Assembly: GCF_030409845.1 (NCBI RefSeq)
Contig: NZ_JAUFQQ010000005.1
Coordinates: 682,001-746,000 of the forward strand
Direction of reading: 5' to 3'
Origin: Flavobacterium branchiarum
GTDB taxonomy: Bacteria; Bacteroidota; Bacteroidia; Flavobacteriales; Flavobacteriaceae
DNA: 64,000 nucleotides
Shown here: piece by piece, positions 1 through 6,137 of the stretch
Layout of the letters: every line of letters begins with the position of its first letter
How positions within the stretch are numbered: position 1 is the first letter of the stretch
Made by a program: the position numbers and the translations under genes
The notes under the pieces: model-generated
What the model was told of the DNA's origin: nothing
What the model saw: the letters and a program-made list of their open reading frames with translations, nothing else
Database searches by the model: none

Positions 1-424
1 AATCAAAAATAAATACCCGTTAAAACCTTTATTGATTGTAGTTAATAAAAGAGATATATTATCTGAAGATGAAGTTTCAAATATTACAAATCAGCTTGAA
101 AATTTAAATGCCAAACTCCTATTGATTTCTGCAAAACAGAAAATTGGGGTTGAAGATTTAAAGAATGAATTATTATCTTTTGTAAATACGGGTGCTTTAC
201 GAAATAATGAAACTATTGTAACCAATACAAGACATTACGACTCTTTACTAAAAGCACTAGACGAAATACAAAAAGTCAAATACGGACTAGAAACTAATCT
301 TTCGAGTGATTTAATGGCGCTCGATATTCGTGAGGCTTTATACCAATTCGGGTTGATTACAGGGCAGGTTTCTAATGATGAATTATTAGGTAATATCTTC
401 GCTAATTTCTGCATCGGAAAATAA
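1..424 (+). CDS. mnmE: MnmE (TrmE) tRNA modification GTPase, C-terminal part
   Basis: The reading frame is open from the left edge, so the 5' part of the gene lies outside the window. About 140 residues are visible. The G4 motif NKRD is near the start, followed by the end of the G domain and the helical C-terminal domain. The protein finishes with the family's C-terminal signature FCIGK, whose Cys is catalytically important. With MnmG, MnmE makes the 5-carboxymethylaminomethyl type modification at wobble uridine of some tRNAs. The last codons double as a probable attachment site: the stretch TGCATCGGA at 410-418 recurs at 4351 and 13112. MnmE 3' ends are known integration sites for genomic islands such as SGI1 of Salmonella. 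Identification is firm; its role as an attachment site here is inference. Confidence 0.95.
   Translation, partial: IKNKYPLKPLLIVVNKRDILSEDEVSNITNQLENLNAKLLLISAKQKIGVEDLKNELLSFVNTGALRNNETIVTNTRHYDSLLKALDEIQKVKYGLETNLSSDLMALDIREALYQFGLITGQVSNDELLGNIFANFCIGK
410..418 (+). repeat. Left attachment-site candidate in mnmE 3' end
   Basis: TGCATCGGA spans the last codons of mnmE. The same nine bases occur at 4351-4359 and 13112-13120. At 13112 the similarity continues for about 70 further bases, covering the mnmE stop region and its terminator. The three copies bound two successive blocks of accessory DNA, as expected for attL, an internal junction and attR of tandem islands. Confidence 0.7.
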
Positions 425-430
425 CATATT

Positions 431-458
431 ATAACTACCTGTTTTTATTAGTAGTTGT
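431..458 (+). terminator. mnmE terminator hairpin
   Basis: AACTAC at 433 pairs with GTAGTT at about 451 around a T-rich loop just after the mnmE stop codon. A degenerate copy of the same hairpin follows the repeat at 13112, so the element or duplication carried this terminator with it. Confidence 0.5.
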
Positions 459-478
459 TACAAAAATTAAGTAAAGAA

Positions 479-514
479 ATAACAAAAACAGATGTAGTTA
501 TCTGTTTTTGTTAT
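479..514. terminator. Bidirectional terminator between mnmE and the convergent gene
   Basis: AACAAAAACAGAT and ATCTGTTTTTGTT form a perfect 13-bp stem with a 6-base loop and T/A tracts on both sides. It overlaps the stop codon of the minus-strand gene at 511. The related sequence near 13180 keeps only the left arm. Confidence 0.7.
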
Positions 515-981
515 TTAAACATTTCTCTGAGTTCGCTTTTGAATCGGTATTCTATAAGTCCCAGATTTTTAACTCTTTCCTCAATTGCAGTTTTCATTTC
601 TCCATAATTCCTATGATAGAATTCTGAAATTGATCCGATTCTTTTTCCTTGTTGAATTATAAAAATGTATTCATAAGGACCACTTTTACTTGGTTGAATT
701 GATAAATTGAACCCTTCCAAATTCTTCAATTCAAAAATTTTCTGTTTTCCTAACCCAAAATATTCTCTAACAATAACCTTATCGTTTAGAATTTCTATTT
801 TATGAGCTCTTGTCCTAAATTCAGTAAGCCAAAGATAAATTGCTACTATCAAAAAAAACATAGGTCCAAGAATATCAGGTTTAGAAGAACTTAAAGTTAG
901 AAAGAATATTCCAAATGCTGACATTGTCACAATAAAGCAAATAATAATTGGAAGAAAAGCAAATTTTGTTTTAATATTCAT
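511..981 (-). CDS. Small membrane protein with PH-like cytoplasmic domain
   Basis: The protein has 156 residues. Two hydrophobic segments, at about residues 8-30 and 38-52, are followed by a polar domain of about 100 residues rich in alternating beta-type patterns. Two membrane helices followed by such a domain resemble bacterial PH-domain membrane proteins (the YdbS/DUF304 kind), but no decisive motif is present and this is only a structural guess. It is the only minus-strand gene in the island and lies outside the cassette series, between the mnmE junction and the first leader repeat. The 250 bases upstream of its start show no recognisable gene. Confidence 0.6.
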   Translation of the reverse strand: MNIKTKFAFLPIIICFIVTMSAFGIFFLTLSSSKPDILGPMFFLIVAIYLWLTEFRTRAHKIEILNDKVIVREYFGLGKQKIFELKNLEGFNLSIQPSKSGPYEYIFIIQQGKRIGSISEFYHRNYGEMKTAIEERVKNLGLIEYRFKSELREMFK

Positions 982-1233
982 TTGGTGAATTTAGGTGTTG
1001 TACGCTTTATTTTAGTGAAATTGATGCCAATATTCTACACTTGTAAATTTAAGTGAATAAAGATCAGTGTTTTTTCTATTGTAACCAAGATTAAGAGCAA
1101 ATAACTCAAATATTATAATAAAAATATTTGATACAAATCTAAGCAGAGAAGATTAGAACTATATCCCATTACAAATCTCACTTTTCTCAATTATAACGTA
1201 TCGTATAGGCTGTTCTTTTATATACTTTCTGAT

Positions 1234-1497
1234 TATTAAAGCAACTCTTTTTCGGACTCTTTTATAAATATTTTCTTTACCGCCTACTTGTTAGTTCAAC
1301 CTATACCCCATCTAAGAAATGAAGCTTAATTTAAAAATATACTGTATAAATAATTAGTATAATTTATATTTTCTACAGTAATAAATTAATAAAGATATTT
1401 CCTATATTCGCTTGAAATAAATGCTAAGTTATGACATAAAGCCAGTTAAAAATGGTGTTACTTGAGTAATTGTATAGCCCTAATAAATAAGTTAGCG
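1234..1497 (+). repeat. Leader repeat, copy 1 (attI-like)
   Basis: About 260 bp that recurs with some divergence at 5824-6088. Both copies start at TTAAAGCAACTCTTTTTC and end at AATAAATAAGTTAG. Both stop being similar at the GTTAG core (GTTAGCG at 1491-1497), exactly where the first cassette begins. Inside is a promoter -7-like box TATATTCG at 1403. This is the position and boundary behaviour of an integron attI leader, though no integrase is present. The region between the gene ending at 981 and this repeat holds nothing else recognisable. Confidence 0.65.
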
Positions 1498-1525
1498 ATA
1501 ATAATTCAAAAAAAAAAAACGAAAA

Positions 1526-2629
1526 ATGGACGACAATAGAAAAGAAGAATTTCTAATCTGCTCAAATTGTTTTAAAGATGAAGGACTTAAAATTGACGCA
1601 AAACAAATTGGAATCGAAAATGATGAACCTTGTAAAAAATGTAAATCTGAAGAAGGCGCTAAACTAACTAAAGATTTAACCAGAGATTTATGTTATCGTT
1701 TTTTCGTTAGAGGGACTATTGAAAAATGTGAATATGGTGGCTTTCCACTGATTGAGATGAATGAACAACATTATAACCGGTCAGATATTGATGTTTCGCC
1801 TTGGTTGATTGATGATGTTAAAGTAATTGAAAAAGCAGGAGAAATAGGCTTGTTTTACTATGGCCCTAGATTTTGGATGTTTGGGGAAATTGAACCGCTA
1901 AAATCACTCCAAAATAAAGAGGAAAGAGATGAAATAATTGAAACAATATTAAATAAATATCCCGTAAAATATTTAAACCCTGATAAGTATTTTTATAGAT
2001 TAAGAAAAGACCCTAAAGTACCACACAATTTTTCTGAATACGACACACCACCAGAACAATTTATTGGTGATGGTCGGTTTGATATTCCTAATTTTCCAAT
2101 TTTATATGGCTCTCAAGATTTAGAAATTTGTATTCACGAATGTAGAACAACAGTTGAAGATAATATTTTTGTGGGTAAGTTAAAGCCAAAACAAAATTTA
2201 AAACTTTTAGACTTAACTGAACATATTGAAGAAGAAAATGTAACTGAATTTGAAAGTTTAGATATGGCAATACATTTCTTGTTTTTAGCTGGAAAGCATT
2301 CTTATGAAATTTGTAGAAATATAGCTAAACAAGCTCATAAAAAAGGTTTTGATGGAATTATTTATCCTTCATATTTTAGTTATTTGAGAACAGGGACAAT
2401 TCCATTTGATACAGTTTATGGCATTTCTATTCGCAGAATTCCACAATATAGAAATTATGTTGCTTCTCAAATTATACCGAATTTAGCATTATTCGGTCGA
2501 CCTATAGAAGAGAATAAAGTAGAAGTAGAATGTGTAAACAAAGTTTTAATTAATAAAGTAATTTACGAAACTTCATTTGGACCAGCTTATCATAAAGCAT
2601 TTAGTGAAGAAGAAAATATTAACGTATAA
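1526..2629 (+). CDS. RES-domain protein with zinc-binding-like N terminus (cassette 1)
   Basis: The protein has 367 residues. The N-terminal 90 residues contain two Cys pairs (CSNC near residue 12, CKKC near 36) and resemble the N-terminal domain often fused to RES proteins. From about residue 150 the RES-family landmarks follow: YRLRK, the conserved YGSQDLEICIHECR block, and a late GFDGIIYPS / FDTVYGI region. RES domains are ADP-ribosyltransferase-like enzymes that consume NAD+, best known as toxins of Xre-RES toxin-antitoxin systems. No antitoxin-like gene precedes it, so a solitary defence or effector role is possible. The ATG lies 30 bases after the GTTAG core, so this is the first cassette after the leader. 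Promoter activity from the leader is inference. Confidence 0.8.
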   Translation: MDDNRKEEFLICSNCFKDEGLKIDAKQIGIENDEPCKKCKSEEGAKLTKDLTRDLCYRFFVRGTIEKCEYGGFPLIEMNEQHYNRSDIDVSPWLIDDVKVIEKAGEIGLFYYGPRFWMFGEIEPLKSLQNKEERDEIIETILNKYPVKYLNPDKYFYRLRKDPKVPHNFSEYDTPPEQFIGDGRFDIPNFPILYGSQDLEICIHECRTTVEDNIFVGKLKPKQNLKLLDLTEHIEEENVTEFESLDMAIHFLFLAGKHSYEICRNIAKQAHKKGFDGIIYPSYFSYLRTGTIPFDTVYGISIRRIPQYRNYVASQIIPNLALFGRPIEENKVEVECVNKVLINKVIYETSFGPAYHKAFSEEENINV

Positions 2630-2638
2630 AATTACTAC

Positions 2639-2771
2639 GGCTAACACTTGCTACAATAGATTTGGGCAATTGGCTTAATTTAAAAATGGTTTTGTATTTG
2701 GGAAGTTTTGACAAATCCGAAAACAAGGCTTAATTTAACCACAAACCTCTTGTAGCAAGGGAACCTTATGC
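2639..2771 (+). repeat. attC-like site a
   Basis: 133 bp between the RES and SieB-like genes. It opens with GGCTAAC and closes with CTTATGC. Inner arms ACTTGCTACAA and CTTGTAGCAAGG are complementary. The final core has C where all other sites have the G of GTT, so this site may be inactive. Family A (see the finding on two families). Confidence 0.75.
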
Positions 2772-2813
2772 GACATTTTTGAGAATCAGTTTACAATAGA
2801 AAACACTTTATAA

Positions 2814-3401
2814 ATGGAAAATTTCAAAGCATTATTTGACTTAACAAAATTACCTGCAAAATTCTTCTTTTTATTTGCAGTCTTATCAGGTTTTATTTTG
2901 TTTGCCGACCAAACTTTACTAAAAAGAATTCATTTAGAAAAAATGAATGAAAACTATGGATGGATTATCGGATTAGTCTTTATATCAACATCGGGATTGA
3001 TGGTTGTTAATCTAACAATTTGGATGTTCAATAAAATTACCTATAAGATAAAATTTTTTAAACTAAAAAAGGAATATATTGACAGTTTAAGAAACTTAGA
3101 TTATCATGAAAAATCTGTTTTAAGAGAGTTTTTAATCAATCAAAAAACTTCACTTGATGTCCCAATTGACGATCCGACAATTTCTGGTTTAATCAGAAAG
3201 AAAATCTTATTCATAAATAAACAATTTGGGAATGCTTTCATACTAAACGGAATGGATGCCTCGGTTTCCCTAAGTAAATTTGTAGACAAAAATTTGAAGG
3301 CTAGCGATATTGATATATCAGATAATCCAACAGAAGAAGAAATTAACTTTATAAAATCAAATAGACCATCTTGGAGCGAAAAACGATCTTGGCATTATTA
3401 A
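2814..3401 (+). CDS. SieB-like superinfection-exclusion membrane protein (cassette 2)
   Basis: The protein has 195 residues. Two strong membrane segments, about residues 16-34 and 48-70, are followed by a basic linker and a cytoplasmic domain of about 110 residues. The opening FDLTKLPAKFFF and the layout match the superinfection exclusion protein B family (PF14163), which in phage P22 aborts growth of superinfecting phages. The cassette is bounded by attC-like sites a and b. Its 5' end (TTATGCGAC at 2766) is complementary to the box GTCGCACAAC before site b. The family call is from memory of the pattern; an antiphage function in this host is inferred. Confidence 0.7.
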   Translation: MENFKALFDLTKLPAKFFFLFAVLSGFILFADQTLLKRIHLEKMNENYGWIIGLVFISTSGLMVVNLTIWMFNKITYKIKFFKLKKEYIDSLRNLDYHEKSVLREFLINQKTSLDVPIDDPTISGLIRKKILFINKQFGNAFILNGMDASVSLSKFVDKNLKASDIDISDNPTEEEINFIKSNRPSWSEKRSWHY

Positions 3402-3404
3402 AAC

Positions 3405-3539
3405 GTCGCACAACACACGTTTGGCGCAATTGCGAATTTTGTGGTGAGTTGACGTTAACGTTTCGCAAGAAATATTATCTTAGTGGAAAATAATCAGTTC
3501 CGTAGTTGGCAACTGACGCCAAGCGCGGGAACGTTAGCG
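3405..3539 (+). repeat. attC-like site b
   Basis: About 132 bp from the R'' box GCACAAC (3408-3414) to the core GTTAGCG (3533-3539). Inner arms TTGGCG and CGCCAA are complementary. It belongs to a different sequence family (B) from site a, sharing its interior with the site at 10284. Confidence 0.8.
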
Positions 3540-3571
3540 GTAACCCTACCAAAACAGACAGAAACAAGATA

Positions 3572-4165
3572 ATGAATAAAAAACAAGCAATAAAATATTC
3601 ACTACTTAATACCATACTAATTTTAGTTGGTGCTTTTATTCTTTATAAAGTTTGGTGGACAAATGATGGCGCAAAATTTTTAGGTCTAATTGGATATTTT
3701 TTAATTGGTTTTGGTTCTCTTCTTTTAAGCATTTCATTGACAAGAATTTTTATTTCTACTAAAACGGACTTTGATTTCACAACGCTTTCAAACAAAATTA
3801 AATATGACATTCTAAAAGAAACAATTGGTTCTTCTAAAGTAAAAGTTATAAATACAATTTACTGTTCATTAACTGTAATTATATTTGGAGGAACAGCGTA
3901 TTACTTGGTAACATCTCTAAACAAGTATGAGAAAGACCAACTGAAAAATTTTGGTCAAATACAAAAAGTGAGAATTAATGATATTCATTACAAAGGCAAA
4001 GGAACTCCATACGCTTTTTTTGATTTTTATTTGAATGGCAAAAAATTAACCAACAACTTAAATCCCAAAAATTATAGTGTTGGAGACAGTGCTACTATAA
4101 TTTTTTCAACTCATAACACTGACATTGTAAAATGGGCAGACGATTTTGACCCAAATGGCGAATAA
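3572..4165 (+). CDS. Membrane protein with DUF3592-like extracytoplasmic domain (cassette 3)
   Basis: Begun at the ATG at 3572 it has 197 residues. The frame is open 66 bases further up, but those bases overlap the attC-like core, so the internal ATG is preferred. Three hydrophobic segments (about residues 10-30, 37-60 and 92-115) are followed by a soluble domain with the pattern of DUF3592: a variable beta-rich stretch, then SVGDSATIIF and a final DP. Function unknown. It is the last cassette of the first island. The matching boxes GTTAGCGGTAA (3533) and TTACCGCCAAC (4187) frame it. Confidence 0.65.
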   Translation: MNKKQAIKYSLLNTILILVGAFILYKVWWTNDGAKFLGLIGYFLIGFGSLLLSISLTRIFISTKTDFDFTTLSNKIKYDILKETIGSSKVKVINTIYCSLTVIIFGGTAYYLVTSLNKYEKDQLKNFGQIQKVRINDIHYKGKGTPYAFFDFYLNGKKLTNNLNPKNYSVGDSATIIFSTHNTDIVKWADDFDPNGE

Positions 4166-4186
4166 ACTAATAAACAGAAAAAAGTA

Positions 4187-4219
4187 TTACCGCCAACTTT
4201 AGTTTCACAAGATTTGGGT
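4187..4219 (+). repeat. Truncated attC-like half-site c'
   Basis: TTACCGCCAAC and the first arm TTCACAAGATTTGGG resemble the left half of the complete sites. The usual right half is missing and is replaced by the right-end repeat that begins near 4241. The same arrangement is seen at 12913. Confidence 0.6.
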
Positions 4220-4240
4220 TATGATTATTTTGGTTTTTTT

Positions 4241-4360
4241 AAAATTAAATAAGTAACGAATTATTTTTACTATCATCAATTACGTTTTCTTTATCAAACA
4301 ACTACATCTTTACCTTGCTAAGCTCCTACAAACAAAGAGAAGTTAAATATTGCATCGGAT
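4241..4360 (+). repeat. Right-end repeat, copy 1, with internal attachment site
   Basis: About 120 bp similar to 12984-13122. Shared landmarks are ATTATTTTTACT, a C/T-rich then A-rich stretch, an AAAGAGAAGTTAAAT block, and finally TGCATCGGA at 4351-4359, the mnmE-end motif. It marks the right end of the first island and its junction with the second. Confidence 0.65.
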
Positions 4361-4426
4361 AAAATAAATCTATTCACATGATAATAAAAACTTTAACCTC
4401 ATAATACGGTGAAAAAACAACTTAAT

Positions 4427-4466
4427 CACCGCGTTTTTTGCGGAGAATAATTACTATATTTACCGC
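4427..4466 (+). promoter_or_regulatory. Promoter/operator candidate of the Fic gene
   Basis: CCGC at 4429, GCGG at 4440 and CCGC at 4463 form two nested inverted repeats. The second pair, 19 bases apart, encloses a TATATTTA box that would serve as the -7 element. The ATG follows 16 bases later. A repressor bound here would block transcription; autoregulation is inferred, not shown. Confidence 0.45.
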
Positions 4467-4481
4467 ATAAACTAAAAACAA

Positions 4482-5582
4482 ATGGCAATCTATATCCATC
4501 AACTTAAAAATTGGCCTAATTTAGAGTGGAATGAGCAAGAATTTATTTCGTTATTAAGCGATGTTAGAAACTTGCAAGGTAAGCTCATGGGAAAAGTGGA
4601 GTTGCTTGGTTTTGAGTTAAAAGACGAAGCCAACTTAGAAACTCTTATACAAGATGTATTACAAACATCAGAAATAGAAGGCGAAATATTAAATCCCGAA
4701 CTGGTTCGTTCTTCAATAGCAACAAGACTTGGACTAGAATATTCAGGCTTAGAACACTCAGATAGACACGTTGATGGAATCGTAGAATTAATGTTAGATG
4801 CCACACAAAATGACAACAAAACATTAACAAATGAGCGTTTGTTTGGTTGGCATGCAGCACTATTCCCAACGGGAAGAAGCGGTATGCATAAAATTGAAGT
4901 AGCCAATTGGCGTTCAGGTGCTATGCAAGTAGTTTCAGGTGGTATGGGGCGCGAAATTATACATTATGAAGCTCCAAAAGCAGAACAGCTAGCGTCGGAA
5001 ATGAAAGATTTCATACATTGGTACAATAACGACCTAAATCTAGAATCATTGCTTAAAGCTGCTGTTGCTCATCTTTGGTTTATAACCATACACCCATTTG
5101 ATGATGGTAATGGAAGAATAGCCAGAGCAATAACAGATATGCAACTTTCGAAATCTGATGGTGTAAATCAAAGGTTTTACAGTATGTCAACGGAGATAAA
5201 CAAACAGAAGAAAAGTTACTACACAATTTTAGAACGAACTCAGAGAGGTGATTTAGATATTACCGAATGGATCATTTGGTTTTTAGAGTGCTTAAAAAAC
5301 AGCATCCTTCACTCTAATACAATAGTTGATAAAGTAGTTAAAAAACATCACTTTTGGATTAACAATGTAGGCAAAATAAGTAATGAGCGTCAGCAAAAAA
5401 TGCTAAATCTATTAATGGATAATTTTGAAGGGAATTTAAATACTAGCAAATGGGCTAAAATAGCTAAAACTTCTCCAGACACAGCTCTTAGAGATATAAC
5501 AGATTTAGTCAATAAAGGCATTTTGATTAAAGCAGATTCTGGTGGAAGAAGTACGCATTATATTTTGAAAGATAAATTTTAA
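4482..5582 (+). CDS. Fic-family AMPylase with self-inhibitory helix
   Basis: The protein has 366 residues. It has the canonical Fic motif HPFDDGNGR at about residues 204-212, with catalytic His204. An N-terminal DUF4172-like region carries the inhibitory helix motif TSEIEG (62-67), whose Glu blocks the active site in class II Fic proteins. The last 70 residues form a winged-helix-like domain (TSPDTALRDITDLVNKGIL). Such proteins transfer AMP from ATP to hydroxyl groups of target proteins and often regulate their own expression. The gene follows the internal mnmE-type junction at 4351 and lies before the second leader, so it belongs to the island arm, not the cassette series. It is intact. Cell target unknown. 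Confidence 0.9.
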   Translation: MAIYIHQLKNWPNLEWNEQEFISLLSDVRNLQGKLMGKVELLGFELKDEANLETLIQDVLQTSEIEGEILNPELVRSSIATRLGLEYSGLEHSDRHVDGIVELMLDATQNDNKTLTNERLFGWHAALFPTGRSGMHKIEVANWRSGAMQVVSGGMGREIIHYEAPKAEQLASEMKDFIHWYNNDLNLESLLKAAVAHLWFITIHPFDDGNGRIARAITDMQLSKSDGVNQRFYSMSTEINKQKKSYYTILERTQRGDLDITEWIIWFLECLKNSILHSNTIVDKVVKKHHFWINNVGKISNERQQKMLNLLMDNFEGNLNTSKWAKIAKTSPDTALRDITDLVNKGILIKADSGGRSTHYILKDKF

Positions 5583-5638
5583 ATAATAAAAAAAACTACA
5601 ATTTGAAATATCTAAATCAACTCTAAAATGAATAGAAA

Positions 5639-5770
5639 TTGAAAAACAATACTAAACTTTTAGCATCAAAAGAACACTTAGCAAAAGGTTTATCAGATGC
5701 AAAAACAGATATGATTAAATGGCTTTTTGGGTTATTTTTTGCGCTAGCATTAATGATTATAGGGTTATAA
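5639..5770 (+). pseudogene. Remnant of a DUF1640-like coiled-coil membrane protein
   Basis: A 43-codon frame without an ATG (first possible start TTG at 5639, preceded by a stop). It reads as a short coiled-coil piece ending in a membrane segment, IKWLFGLFFALALMIIGL. This is typical of the C terminus of DUF1640-like proteins, which are normally two to four times longer. It is best read as a decayed 3' fragment. A terminator follows directly. Confidence 0.45.
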
Positions 5771-5788
5771 TTTAAGTAACTATATTTT

Positions 5789-5813
5789 AAATCCTACTAT
5801 GGTAGGATTTTTT
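5789..5813 (+). terminator. Rho-independent terminator
   Basis: AAATCCTAC and GGTAGGATTT form a tight stem with a 3-base loop followed by a T run. It separates the Fic gene and remnant from the second leader, insulating the cassette promoter region. Confidence 0.75.
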
Positions 5814-5823
5814 GTTGTCTAAT

Positions 5824-6088
5824 TTTTAAAGCAACTCTTTTTCAGACTTTTTTATAAATATTTGGTTTTCCATTTCCTCCTTGATTCTACCTATATCCCA
5901 TCTAAAAAAATGCAGTTTAATTTAAAAATATAGTATATAAATAATTAGTATAATTTATATTAACAACAGTAATAAATTGATAAAGATATTTTCTATATTC
6001 GTCTAAAAGAAATACTAACTTATAGCATAAAGCCATTTAAAAATGGTGTTACTTGAGTCATTGTATAGCTCTAATAAATAAGTTAGGC
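5824..6088 (+). repeat. Leader repeat, copy 2 (attI-like)
   Basis: Second copy of the leader seen at 1234-1497, of the same length, ending in GTTAGGC at 6082-6088. The box TATATTCG at 5994 and the small hairpin CCATTTAAAAATGG near 6031 are also in copy 1, the latter slightly altered. Similarity stops at GTTAG, the predicted recombination point. The box CGCCTAAC that closes the following cassette (8607) is the exact complement of GTTAGGCG here. Confidence 0.65.
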
Positions 6089-6137
6089 GATATTATGCCG
6101 AAATGACAGTAAAACCAACACCCAAAAATTAATTAAA

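Noticed and set aside
4499..4906. Antisense open frame over the Fic gene
   Set aside because: Shadow of the Fic coding strand with no start signal or recognisable protein.
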